From Galeopsis tetrahit (lineage: Eukaryota; Streptophyta; Magnoliopsida; Lamiales; Lamiaceae), in assembly GCA_963675135.1 (NCBI GenBank), contig OY776132.1:65858850-65922849 (forward strand): a stretch of DNA of 64,000 nucleotides, given 5' to 3'. Position numbers and translations under genes: made by a program. The number at the start of each line of letters is the position of its first letter. Position 1 is the stretch's first letter. This document shows positions 32,071 to 42,340 of this stretch, in pieces. Below the pieces are notes generated by a model. That model was not told the origin of the DNA. It made no database searches and saw only the letters and a program-made list of their open reading frames with translations.

Positions 32071-34908
32071 CTAAGCTACCGGAGCATTCTCCTCGGCAGG
32101 AGCATCCTGCTCGCCGACAACTTCCTTCTCGTTCACAACCTCCTCGGCAGGAGCATTCTGTTCGCCCTGTTGAGGTGGGGAGTCTTCGGGAGGATCCGCG
32201 AACAGCACCGGAACTCCCAAAAGTCGAGGGAACTGGAGTCCCATTCGCATCAGTGGAAGCAAGGGGAGTTCTGTTTCCGACTGAGGATTTTCTTTCATAA
32301 GGAGGTCATCCAAAAACCCACCGAGCGGAATCACGTCCACTTCCGGATGAACGTCCAGTAATCGATGAATGAGCCCGTGGGCAGTAAGCGCCACCGATAA
32401 CATGGCAACACCCCCAGCGAGCTCATTGGTCTCATCTCGCTCATTGGTCATATCGACCAGCTCTTGCCGGAGAGTAGCCAACTCTTCTTCATCAGCTGCA
32501 GATTTATTTTGAAAAGAGTTTACCTCGGCGCATTTCATTTTCAGCTCGTCCTCGGCAGCCTGGAGGCGAGCACGGAGACGTTCGATCTCTTGAAGATCTT
32601 CTTGATCCTTCTTTCGAACCATCTCAAGTTGGGCCTCAGAATCGGCCAACTTTGCCTCGAGGTCGACCACCTTCCTCTCAACAATAGCTTTAGCCTTAGC
32701 CATCTGGGTGAGTCTCGCGCTCCTCTCCTCTCCTCGCTGACCTTGCGGCTCTCGGCGATCTGAACGGCAAGCCTCTCGACGGTGTAGGAGGCACGGGTCA
32801 GGTCGATGGCGGCCAGGCGCGCGTTCTCCAGAGAGCTCTGGTTGTTCACCTCGTCGAGCAGCGTGGTCGTCAGCGACCGGGGTACATTCTTCATAACCCT
32901 TTGGACGAGCGGGTCCAGAGGTTCTTGAGGGGCCGCATCCCGCGACCGAAAGAAGCCGAGGAGGTTGTCGTTGTAAGGCTCAACGATCGAGTTCTCGGCA
33001 ACCCTAAAGAATAAAGAGAAAAGTTAAAAAAAAATACTTGAAAATATTCTAAAGCTCTATTTGATAATAAGCTCACCTGGCAACCCTTGCGGCATCCCAG
33101 CCGAGAAGTGTGTTGTCTCCCTGAGCTCTCTCCCCGGCCGACGAGCTCGTTGCAGTCTCTCGCGACCGAGTGCTTCGGGGAGGAGGGGATACGACCTGAG
33201 TAGGGGGAGGCGAGTCACCCCTCGGCGGAGGAGATCTCCTCGGCGAGATCCTCTGTTCGGCGACACGTGGGCGAGAAGACCCCCCCTGGTCGTTCTAGCA
33301 ACTCTCTTAGGTGGAGCCCCCAAGGACTCCGCCCCCTTCCTTTTCTTGCCAGTACCATCAACTACCTTGCGCTCGCGGAGCATCCTCGCCTGTTGCATCA
33401 TCCTGCTCGATAATATGCGTTCGACCTCGACGGTTGGAGGAAGGTAAGTGACAACCTTTTTAGGAACCACTACTAAGAAAGAAAGACGAGAAGTTAATAT
33501 TTACGAGGAGCAGTCTCACAAAACTTGAGTGAATTCACAAACTTAGAAATATGTTGATACCTGGAGGGAACTCTCGAGTGAAGTGATGAGGAGGTACTCT
33601 AAGACCTGCTCGCTCGCGCATACACTCCCTGTTCAAAAAGCGACAGGACCTCTCCACGTAGCGACATTGAGAACGCAGCAAACGTGGTATTGGAAGAGAG
33701 GCGTAAGACGGTGCTCGGCAGTCTTCTTGCGAACAAGTTCACCTACAAAAACGAGGAGTTAGTCAGTATAGACAAGAACGAGCAGAAAAAAAAAAAAACT
33801 TACCACGAATTCTTTGATATTCAGTGTCTAGGGGAATGCGATCCGAGGAGCCATCTGGCCTCACTGGACTTTTCCAGTCTCCGGCGACCCACCACCAGTT
33901 GGTCTTCCAATCCCTAATCTTGTTGGGAACCCCCTCAACCAATTTGAAATTATCTCGGCCCCTCACGTAGTAGTATCCATGGCCCACTTTCTCTCCGGCC
34001 TCGGCCGCCTGAAGGAGATAGTTAATCTCTTTAGGACTTAGCCATGTGTTCCGACACCCGTTCTCGACCGCCACCAGGCCGAACAGTGTAAGAATGCCGA
34101 TCAGATTCGACCAACCGTTCGGCAAAATTTGAGAAGGGGCCACCTTCAAGAAATGTAAAAAGTTTGAGATACTGGGGTGCAGGGGAAACCTCAGCCCTGC
34201 CTCCATCATGCCGATGTTGACGGCGACCATCCCTTCTGGCGGCTGGTCGGCCCTCTCATCCGGGCGAGGAACAAAGAAACAGACATCGGCCGGCAGCTGA
34301 TACTTTTTTCGAGAATTCTCTAGCTGGGGAGAGGAGACTTTGCTCGCATACTTGCTCGCCTCGAATATTGTTTTGGAAGCTACTCGATGCGGGCGAGGAA
34401 CCTCTCGAGGAAGGTATTCGCAGAAATATTTATAATAGGCCTCCCTCGAGACCTCGTCGCCATCCAAAGTTTCCCTACCACTCAGAATGTCCTTTATGCT
34501 CTCCGCATATTGAACAACCTCCTCAAAGTCCTCGCGGAGACTCCTCGTCAAGGTCTCCTCGACTTGGGCGATATCTATCTGTTCGCCCACCCCTCGGTCC
34601 AAGCCCTGGTCGCGCAGATCAGAACTCGTTTCACTACCACCCTCCTCGACATCCCCCTCCTCGGCATCGTTGCCGGCATCATCCCTGTCGGATTCATCGA
34701 GCTCGTCGACGTCGACGACCACTGCCTTTCCTAGGTTTCAGACTCCAACATTTATGGGTTCAGGGGAGTGGATCCTAGAGTCCGAGGAGGATGCCCTCTC
34801 CATCAAAGCCAAGGCCAAACGGTCTCCGCCGCAGGAATTTTTAGAACCACCCACCAACGGCGGCGGACCACCGTCGGAACCACCACCGGAGCCACCACCA
34901 ACCTCCAT
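32071..34908 (-). pseudogene. Spliced antisense gene of the Tat element
   Basis: Opposite to gag-pol, one gene of four exons can be traced: about 34908-33804, 33742-33561, 33472-33077 and 33004-32071. Introns run 33803-33743 (GTAAG..TGTAG), 33560-33473 (GTATC..CTTAG) and 33076-33005 (GTGAG..TTTAG). The product starts with a glycine-rich then acidic N-terminus. A central region follows with FPLHPSISNFLHFLKVAPSQ, resembling the plant family labelled putative gypsy-type transposon (Transposase_28). Then come a basic Pro/Ser linker, a long coiled coil (KAKAIVERKVVDLEAKLADS) and an acidic Ala/Glu/Pro tail. Lesions: TGA at 34738, a T5 run near 33635, a G7 run near 33285 and a GAGGAGAG run near 32725. 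Its role is unknown; antisense extra ORFs are established for this lineage. Confidence 0.75.
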
Positions 34909-35087
34909 TTTTTCTATAGAAATGGGGGAGAAAGAAGTTTTAAAGAAGAAAATGTGAGTTGTTTACCTTTTTATCGATCGAAAACCACCCAAACACGCCG
35001 GAAAAGCTTGAAGAAGAAAGGTTGAAGTAGAAAGCTCGAGAGGATTCAAAGTTTTGCAGAAGCGAAAGTGTTTTTATGAAGGTGAAA

Positions 35088-35102
35088 GTCATATTTATAG
35101 GC
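35088..35102 (-). promoter_or_regulatory. TATA box for the antisense gene
   Basis: On the minus strand the sequence reads GCCTATAAATATGAC, a strong plant TATA box about 190 bp upstream of the antisense start codon at 34908. No comparable box lies closer, so transcription of the antisense gene probably starts near 35060. Confidence 0.6.
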
Positions 35103-35465
35103 AAAGTCGACTAGGGACCTATGTGCAAAAAACGGGGTCAAAAACGCAAATTCCCCAAAAATTTGGGGTCATTTCCGAAATTGAGTTCGGAAAGTGGCCC
35201 CCACGCGCGACCTTTGAGGTCGGCACGCGCCAAATTCAAATTCCTTGCGCCGCCCACGCGCCAGACACATGTCAGATCCGTCATTATTAAAAGTTGCTTC
35301 GATAATCGTGCTCGGCGTTGGAGACGAGGCGACCGCCTCCATCACACGTCATCAAAATCTCAAATTTGATTGTGTTGTTGAGAACAATTTTCACCATCTA
35401 AGAAGACGACCATACTGCTCGCCTTACCATTCTACGAATACGAAGAAAGGCGACCAGGGGGCAAA

Positions 35466-36188
35466 TGTTATACCTAGTCAAAGAAGTCAATCTTTGACAA
35501 GTCAATCCTAGTCACCAGCTTACGTGGCGAGGACCAGTCAACAAAGTCGTGCGACGACTAGTCAACAAGACCAAGAAAATGTAATAGAATAGATGTATTT
35601 AATATATTTAAGTGCTCCCTCAAAGATGTTGGCGAGCACATGGATTAGTTAGCTGCTCGCCCAAATGTGTGGCGAGCACGTGTCTATCTTAGTTAAGAAA
35701 GTGTATTGAAGCCTTGGGAGACAGCATGGAGCGTGGCGACCACACTCCTCGACATGGTCCTCCGACGACCACCGTAGCTCAGCTCCTCAGCATTTCGGCG
35801 AGGACGAGCACCAGAGGCGGTTTAGCATTAAATGCGCCATCAAATCACCTTTTCGGGCAGAAGACAGGTCCAATAAGGGCGTGCCACGTGTAAAGGGCGG
35901 ACAACCCCTAGAAACCACTATATAATGCCTAAAAGAGGCTCATTTGTACACAAGTTAGACAATTCCACCAAATCACCCAAACCCAAAGCAATATACTCTC
36001 CCAAAGCTCTCAAGCTTTTAGCTTCTCCAAGAAGCTACTTCTTGTGTTCTTGCTTGTTCTTCTTTAGATCATCAAGATCATCATAATAACCCTTTTAAAC
36101 ACGTAATAAACCCCCGATCATTATACATGTTTGTCTCGTGCTAACAAATAGTCCACATCCGATTCAACCATCAAAAGCACGTACAACA
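35466..36188 (+). repeat. 3' LTR of the Tat-type gypsy element
   Basis: It is the same 723-bp length as the 5' LTR. It is preceded by the purine-rich CCAGGGGGCAAA, the likely polypurine primer for plus-strand synthesis. Its end at 36188 abuts the TSD copy AATCT and then zinc-finger copy 2 resumes. Confidence 0.95.
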
Positions 36189-36267
36189 AATCTTTTTACT
36201 TTTAATTAGATGAATCAGGATCACCGTCTCTGTGGCAACGGTGCGGTGGAGGTATCGGAGAATTCAT
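36189..36267 (-). pseudogene. ZAT-like zinc-finger copy 2, 5' part
   Basis: On the minus strand an ATG at 36267 begins MNSPIPPPH and runs toward the gypsy insertion. The same N-terminal wording (NSLVPPPH) is found at copy 3. A TAA appears shortly before the LTR, so the frame was already broken or the insertion was accompanied by decay. Upstream, a TATA-like TATATAAG (minus strand, near 36310) and ACGTG words match the promoter region of copy 3. Confidence 0.75.
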
Positions 36268-36756
36268 CGCCAAGAAATAAAAGTGATGAGTGCGGGTGAA
36301 AGAAAGAGTGTGCAATACTTATATACACGAAATTTGGGAAATTCTGTATCTACGTGTCAAAAAATATAATGAGGACGAGGATTTTATTAAGGTACGCGTA
36401 GTGTACGCCTAACTAACAGATACATGTTTCTAATATATGTTTTTTTAAAATAATTATAAAATACCTAAAATATCCTTATTAGATAACCATAACCTCGCAT
36501 CTCATTTTTTTTTTCTGTTTCACCCACCCACTCTCAACGTGGTTATGTTTTTCTATAATTGTTTTGAAATCGGTGTCGTTATCGTTGTTCTATGATTGTT
36601 TTGAAATTTATTACATGGAGTATATGATAATATAAGTTGCACTCTACGACGTTGTCCTTTTTATTAATTTTTATCTTATATATCTCTATTTTATTATTGT
36701 AGACAAGTATTTATTAATTGTTATCTTATACATGTTTATTTTACTATTCTACATAT
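36268..36756. other. Promoter-side flank of zinc-finger copy 2
   Basis: No gene. 36300-36420 resembles the sequence upstream of copy 3 (AAATTTGGG, GTATCTACGTG, TACA.GTTTCT). The rest is AT-rich and ends in the CATAT target site of the next retrotransposon. Confidence 0.5.
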
Positions 36757-36783
36757 TGTAGACACCTAAATTTTAAATTCCTT

Positions 36784-36915
36784 TGGGCCTCTAAAGTCCG
36801 ATAAATGAAGATGGGCCTCTAAAGTCCGATAAATGAAGACGGGCCTCTAAAGTCCCATAAATGAAGACAGGGCCTCTAAAGTCCCATAAATGAAGATGGG
36901 CCTCTAAAGTCCAAC
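36784..36915 (+). repeat. Five ~32-bp repeats at the start of the 5' LTR
   Basis: The unit GGGCCTCTAAAGTCC.ATAA plus ATGAAGA.. is repeated about five times. The same array is kept at 39787-39920 in the 3' LTR, so it predates insertion. Confidence 0.9.
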
Positions 36916-37551
36916 AAACCAAATCAAGCCCAGATATTGTATTCTTAGTCCATCAAGTAATTCAAAATTTGAATTAAGCCCTAACTACTTGCACAAATAT
37001 CTCCAGCCCATCAAATTTGGCCCACAAAAACCCTAGGTTCTACACCTATAAATAGGGGCCTCATTCCATTCATTTTCACATAAACAAATCAGAAGCATTC
37101 AAGCTCTAAAATTCTCTACAGAGATTTTAGAGTGTTCTTCAGCAAGTGGAGGAGCTTCAAATGCGTTCTTCGTGCAAAGCGGCGAGAAGCAGCGTTCGAG
37201 TGGAGATCAAGGTGCTAAGCCCCTTTGATTCGGCATTTCTTCAAGGATTTCTTCGTGCAAAGCGGCAAGAAGCAGTGTTCGAGTGGAGATCAAGGTGCTA
37301 AGCCTCTTCGATTCGGCGTTTCTTCAAGGCGTTCTTCGTGGATCCAAGTGAAGTTCAAGAAGAGAGAATCAGAGGAACAAATTAGAGATTGTAACCCGCA
37401 ATATTCATCGGTTTAATCCGAAATTAAATAAAATTGTTCGCATTTTCGCGTTTTTATATTTAATTCACGAAATTGTGTTTACAAATTGGCACGCCCAGTG
37501 GGACTATCTCTACCTCTCATCTCTACTCTTCAAGCAAATCAAGTCACGACG

Positions 37552-38655
37552 ATGACGCCAATCAAGATTAAGATCAAGAGAGGCGTTGCATCCGGATCAG
37601 TTGACGTCGACTTTGAAGACGTGAACGTAGTCACGAGAAGTATGTCAAGAAGCTCGAAGTCATCGTCTTCTTCAGAGAAAGCTACTGCAGGGGGTCCACC
37701 ACCCAACACTGTGAATGAGGAGAACAACCCAGCCTGTTCCCCTACTCATTCCACGACGAGAACATTAGATTCAAGTGCAGCTTCAGCAATGGTGACAAAT
37801 ACCACGACTGTTGAGGAGCAATTGGCAAGTTTGACTAGAGCTATAGAAGGACTCACGAAACATGTCCAAGAACAGGATGCTCAGATTGCTAAGTTGATGA
37901 GCAATGCAGATAAAGGAAAGCAAGTCGAAGGGAATGATGCTGAGATGTCTGGTGAACGCCATCCAATGGAAGTTGACCAAACTCTTAAGGATTTACAAAT
38001 TTCTCCCGATGGTTTGGTGCCCGTTGACCGACTGAAAGAAATCATACTTGGGGCAATCAAAGATAAATTGGAGGAAAATCCCAAGTCTTCATTTACCTAC
38101 AGCAAGCCTTACACGAAGAGGATTGACGGTTTGAAGATGCCAGCTGGTTATCAACCTCCAAAGTTGCAGCAGTTCGATGGAAAGGGTAATCCAAAGCAAC
38201 ATATTGCTCACTTCGTAGAGACTTGCAACAATGCCGGCACTTACGGAGATCAGTTGGTAAAGCAATTTGTACGCTCTTTAAAGGGCAATGCATTTGATTG
38301 GTATACCGATTTGGAAGTTAACTCGATTGACAGTTGGGAGCAAATGGAGCAGGAATTTCTCAACCGGTTTTACAGCACTCGTAGAACGGTGAGCATGATT
38401 GAATTGACAAACACTCGTCAATCAAAGGAGGAATCGGTGATAAATTACATAAACCGATGGAGGAACTTAAGTTTGAATTGTAAGGATAGATTGACCGAAG
38501 CTTCGGCAATCGAGATGTGCATCCAAGGAATGCAGTGGGGTCTTCGATATATCCTTCAAGCAATTCGACCAAGATCATTCGAGGATTTGGCTACTAAGGC
38601 TCATGACATGGAGTTGAGCATGTCTACAAGTGGATTTGAAGGGCCACTATCTTAA
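37552..38655 (+). CDS. gag: Gag of the non-autonomous gypsy element
   Basis: I choose the ATG at 37552 (MTPIKIKIKRG). The open frame extends to 37486, but that part is the primer-site region. The protein of about 367 residues has a serine-rich, acidic N-terminus and a coiled-coil stretch (EEQLASLTRAIEGLTKHVQE). A typical retrotransposon gag domain follows (FDGKGNPKQHIAHFVETCNN, KGNAFDWYTDLE, EFLNRFYSTRRTVSM). It ends with TAA at 38653. A continuation in another frame (38680-39063) supplies the knuckle. Confidence 0.88.
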   Translation: MTPIKIKIKRGVASGSVDVDFEDVNVVTRSMSRSSKSSSSSEKATAGGPPPNTVNEENNPACSPTHSTTRTLDSSAASAMVTNTTTVEEQLASLTRAIEGLTKHVQEQDAQIAKLMSNADKGKQVEGNDAEMSGERHPMEVDQTLKDLQISPDGLVPVDRLKEIILGAIKDKLEENPKSSFTYSKPYTKRIDGLKMPAGYQPPKLQQFDGKGNPKQHIAHFVETCNNAGTYGDQLVKQFVRSLKGNAFDWYTDLEVNSIDSWEQMEQEFLNRFYSTRRTVSMIELTNTRQSKEESVINYINRWRNLSLNCKDRLTEASAIEMCIQGMQWGLRYILQAIRPRSFEDLATKAHDMELSMSTSGFEGPLS

Positions 38656-38679
38656 GACTGGGGGCAAAGGAAAACGAGT

Positions 38680-39063
38680 TTGAAGGAGTTGCAACGAAAG
38701 CAATATCCATTTCTAGACTCAGACATCCCCGAAATTTTCGATGACTTGATCATGAATGATCTCATTGAACTACCACAAATGAAACGACCCGATGAGGCTG
38801 GGCGAACGGACGACCCCAAATATTGCAAGTACCATCGATTGGTAGGGCATCCAACCCAAGACTGTTTTATACTTAAAGAGAAAATTAAGCGGCTAGCCAA
38901 AGAAGGGAAGATCTTGCTAGAAGAAAGTGAAACAACGGCGAATCTCGTCACAATTGAAGACAATCAAGTTAAGGAAGTTTACGCAAATGGCGGCTTGATT
39001 TATGAAGACGGCGTATACATTGGTCCCATGAATGGAATGTTTTTTAAACGCTACTACGCGTAA
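38680..39063 (+). CDS. Gag C-terminal part with CCHC-like knuckle
   Basis: The frame reads through LKELQRKQYPFLDSDIPE and then YCKYHRLVGHPTQDCFILKE, a CX2H..GHX4C motif often found after gag in plant gypsy elements. It is separated from gag by a stop and a change of frame, so the two may once have been one protein. The frame stops at the edge of the 33-bp repeat array. No protease signature (DTG) follows. Confidence 0.7.
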   Translation: MKELQRKQYPFLDSDIPEIFDDLIMNDLIELPQMKRPDEAGRTDDPKYCKYHRLVGHPTQDCFILKEKIKRLAKEGKILLEESETTANLVTIEDNQVKEVYANGGLIYEDGVYIGPMNGMFFKRYYA

Positions 39064-39072
39064 AGAAACAAG

Positions 39073-39630
39073 TATGCTCCATAAACGCACGAGCCTAAAC
39101 TGCTTGTTGCTCCATAAACGCATGAGTCTAAACTGCTTGTTGCTCCAAGAACGCACGAGTCTAAACTGCTTGATGCTCCAAGAACGCACGAGTCTAAACT
39201 GCTTGATGCTCCAAGAACGCACGAGTCTAAACTGCTTGTTGCTTCATAAACGCACGAGTCTAAACTGCTTGTTGCTTCATAAACGCACGAGTCTAAACTG
39301 CTTTTCGCTCCATAAACGCATGCGCCTAAACTACTTGTTGCTCCAAGAACGCACGAGCTTAAACTGCTTGTTGCTCCAAGAACGCACGAGCTTAAACTGC
39401 TTGTTGCTCCAAGAACGCACGAGCTTAAACTGCTTGTTACTCCAAGAACGCACGAGTCTAAACTGCTTGTTGCTCCATAAACGCACGAGCCTAAACTGCT
39501 TTTCGCTCCATAAACGCATACTCCTAAACTGCTTGTTGCTCCAAGAACGCACGAGCTTAAACTGTGTGTTACTCCATAATGCACGAGTCTAAACTGCTTA
39601 TTACTCCTGGTCCGCACGAGTATAAACTGT
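39073..39630. repeat. 33-bp minisatellite, about 17 units
   Basis: The unit is roughly CTCCAAGAACGCACGAGTCT plus AAACTGCTTGTTG (33 bp). Because the length is a multiple of three, and the unit avoids stops, both strands show long repetitive frames (about 186 residues each, 11-residue periods). I see no evidence that either is expressed. Confidence 0.95.
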
Positions 39631-40369
39631 GTACAACAACCATCAAAGTTAAAGAATAGTCACTCATGGGCCCGCATGTGGGAAATCATTCGAAAGTAAT
39701 TCGCAATTCGTCCACATCAAAGACAAACGTTCTCGTGAACGAAATGCGAGGGGGCAATTTGTAGACACCTAAATTTTAAATTCCTTTGGGCCTCTAAAGT
39801 CCGATAAATGAAGATGGGCCTCTAAAGTCCGATAAATGAAGACGGGCCTCTAAAGTCCCATAAATGAAGACAGGGCCTCTAAAGTCCCATAAATGAAGAT
39901 GGGCCTCTAAAGTCCAACAAACCAAATCAAGCCCAGATATTGTATTCTTAGCCCATCAAGTAATTCAAAATTTGAATTAAGCCCTAACCACTTGCACAAA
40001 TATCTCCAGCCCATCAAATTTGGCCCACAAAAACCCTAGGTTCTACACCTATATAAATAGGAGTCTCATTCCATTCATTTTCACATCAACAAATCAGAAG
40101 CATTCAAGCTCGATCTAAAATTCTCTGTAGAGATTTTAGAGTGTTCTTCAGCAAGTGGAGGAGCTTCAAAGGCGTTCTTCGTGCAAAGCGGCAAGAAGCA
40201 GCGTTCGAGTGGAGATCAAGGTGCTAAGCCCCTTCGATTCGGCGTTTCTTCAAGGAGTTCTTCGTGCAAAGCGGCGAGAAGCAGCGTTCGAGTGGAGATC
40301 AAGGTGTTAAGCCCCTCGATTCGACGTTTCTTCAAGTAGGAGGTGCTTCGTGGATCTTCAACGGCGTTC

Positions 40370-40500
40370 GTCCCGGATAAGTCCCGAAAAAGTCCCGATA
40401 AGTCTCGAAAAAGTCCCGATAAGTCTCGAAAAAGTCCCGATAAGTCCCGAAAAAGTCCCGATAAGTCTCGAAAAAGTCCCGATAAGTCCCCAAATTCAAC
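40370..40500 (+). repeat. GATAAGTCCCGAAAAAGTCC repeats in the 3' LTR
   Basis: Six units of about 21 bp alternate GATAAGTCCCGAAAAAGTCC and GATAAGTCTCGAAAAAGTCC. They lie within the block of about 365 bp that the 5' LTR lacks. Confidence 0.9.
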
Positions 40501-40856
40501 GTTTGATCCAAAATACGGCGTCAAGCCCTTGTATTAATGTTACAAAGTCCCAAGTTTAAGAACGATCTTCAACGACGTTTATCCCAAAAGTCCCTAAATT
40601 CAACGTTTAATCCAAAATACGGCGCTAAGCCTTTGGATTAACGTTATAAAGTCCCAAATCCAAGATCGAAGAGGATTCGACTGCGGATCCAACCCCAAAA
40701 GCTCAAGAAATCTAAGTGAAGTTCAAGAAGAGAGAATCAGAGGAACAAATTAGAGATTGTAACCCGCAATATTCATCGGTTTAATCCGAAATTAAATAAA
40801 ATTGTTCGCATTTTCGCGTTTTTATATTTAATTCACGAAATTGTGTTTACACATAT

Positions 40857-41160
40857 GTATTTATTAATTTTTATCTTATACATTTTTATCTTATTATTGC
40901 AGACAGGTATGAGGCAACACATCTTTATCTTATCACATGATATTTTCTCTAGTTCTTTCTATTTGAAATTATAGTCTATCTTTCTTATAATATAAAAATA
41001 TGCAAAAAAAAAAAAATTATCAGTTATTTATTTGGGTTACTTATATTAACAAACATAAATTTAGTTTAATTCTCATCAAACTCAAGCGAGTAATATAATT
41101 AAATGAATATTTAATAATAATAACACATTTTCTATACTGGTTAGTCATATCATAAAAAGT
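40857..41160. other. Intergenic AT-rich DNA
   Basis: No gene or element seen. It continues the AT-rich flank into which the gag-only retrotransposon inserted. Confidence 0.4.
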
Positions 41161-41164
41161 CTAA

Positions 41165-41288
41165 CACCATAAGACATAGTTTCAGAAAGAAAGATAATAT
41201 CGGGCCTCCGAGCTCGCACGAGCTCACATAGTGCCGAAATTGCAGTTGGTTGGCCCAACCCCCTGCAATTCCAACTGAGGATTTTCAT
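41165..41288 (-). pseudogene. LINE ORF2 endonuclease, first ~40 codons
   Basis: On the minus strand, the ATG at 41288 begins MKILSWNCRGLGQPTAI and continues to RPDIIFLSET, the conserved start of the LINE apurinic endonuclease domain (the WNCRG Asn and the catalytic Glu of SET are present). The similarity ends at about 41165. The reverse transcriptase and the 3' tail are missing, so this is a 3'-deleted copy, unlike the usual 5'-truncated LINE. Confidence 0.85.
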
Positions 41289-41361
41289 ATCTCCGATAAA
41301 AAATAGTCTGCATCTTCTTGGGTTTCCATGGGAGCCTTTCCTTGCTTGATGAAGTTTCTCT

Positions 41362-42340
41362 TCATTTCTTGAGTTCTAGCATTTCTGTGTCTTCGGTTTC
41401 CTCGTCCGCGTGGCTTGCCTCCAGGTCATAAATTGGATTGGTGATGATAATTCCCCTGTTGGCGTGAGTTGCGGTGTTGTTTGTGGCTGCATTAATTTGG
41501 GTATTGTGGTTGGCGTGATTTATGATTAAGTCAGAGTGCCCCTGATTTTGCTCCCCTTGATTAGTGTGGGTAAATGGGGAATGATTTTTGTAACTGTTGG
41601 TGTCATTGACTTTGTTGGTGTAACTTCTTTCCACTTCGCTGATTTTCCGGGACCACCTTCTTCAGTCCAGAGCCACTTGTCTCCGGCGAGGACGGGCTTG
41701 CGCCGGTCTGGGGCCACAAGCTTTGTGCTCCATTTGTTTTTCTTGTTCTCAGCTTTCTCATCATATTTGTCCGCGCAGATATTTGTATTTGACCTTTGAT
41801 CTTGCTCCTGATTCCAGCCGGATCTTTTTGGAGCGTTTGAGTGGTTTGGTGACGTCTATGGCAACTCGGATGTGCATGAATTGCATCCATGAAGCTCCTT
41901 TGTTTGATCCGTCGTACTCCATGAAGCGACCTACGTGATCTCCCAGTGCTTGTCCTACTTGTTCCGAGAAGTATCCTATCGGGATTTCATAAATTTGAAC
42001 CCAGAATGGAGCCATTACTAACGGGACCTGAGATGGTATTTCTCCCCTTTGGAGTTGATGGAGGATGAGCATATGGTTTCCCATGTGCCCCGGACCTCCG
42101 TCCACTACCCGTTTGAAGTCCATCATGTGGTTAAATTGAAAGAGAAGTCTGCCGTCACCCACATTCTTTATCATCATTCCTCTGGATGGTTTCCAAAGGT
42201 TTGCAATTCTGCTGTGAGTTAGGTTGGAATCTTCCCAGTATGCTGAGGTGTGCGCCTCCCCCGCCTGGGATCTCGTCTTGTCCCGGGGTGAGGAAGAGAT
42301 CCGCTTCATCTTCTGTTCCTGAGATATTTAGGTTTTCCAT
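41362..42340 (-). pseudogene. LINE ORF1 with DUF4283 domain, frameshifted
   Basis: The ATG at 42340 starts MENLNISGTEDEADLFL. After a frame change the DUF4283 region follows (IANLWKPSRGMMIKNVGDGR, FQFNHMMDFKRVVDGGPGH, APFWVQIYEIPIGYFSEQVG, TKPLKRSKKIRLE). Plant LINE ORF1 proteins usually have a CCHC knuckle next; I do not see it. Further frame changes occur near 41770 and 41600, and the frame ends at 41362, 74 bp before the ORF2 start. The protein would bind element RNA in a working copy. Since ORF1 and the beginning of ORF2 are adjacent and co-linear, the whole is one LINE piece. Confidence 0.8.

Larger units (their letters stand above)
20293..36188 (+). mobile_element. Ty3/gypsy LTR retrotransposon, Tat-type, 15.9 kb
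   Basis: Two 723-bp LTRs start TGTTATACC and end GTACAACA. They are flanked by the perfect 5-bp TSD AATCT (20288-20292 and 36189-36193). Between them in order are a leader, gag, protease, RT, RNase H, a second RNase H domain, integrase, a tandem-repeat region and a multi-exon antisense gene. The second RNase H between RT-RNase H and integrase, and extra ORFs downstream of integrase, are known features of the plant Tat lineage. A 4.05-kb hAT element is nested in the leader. Coding frames are broken in several places, so this copy depends on others. By eye the LTRs differ at about seven positions, indicating a recent insertion. Confidence 0.95.
36757..40851 (+). mobile_element. Non-autonomous gypsy element, gag only
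   Basis: LTRs begin TGTAGACACC and end GTGTTTACA, with the 5-bp TSD CATAT (36752-36756 and 40852-40856). The 5' LTR spans 36757-37483 (727 bp) and the 3' LTR 39760-40851 (1092 bp). The extra length is an insertion-like block of AAGTCCCGATAAGTC repeats at about 40330-40710. Inside are a primer-site region (TTGGCACGCCCAGTGGG at 37486), gag, a gag C-terminal fragment and a 33-bp minisatellite. No protease, RT or integrase is present, so it must borrow enzymes. Confidence 0.95.

Noticed and set aside
39054..39617. Antisense 187-codon repetitive protein
   Set aside because: It is a by-product of a 33-bp repeat without stops on either strand; there is no promoter or non-repeat sequence.
39073..39630. 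Array of regular repeats resembling CRISPR
   Set aside because: Units are contiguous without unique spacers, and the context is a plant retroelement.
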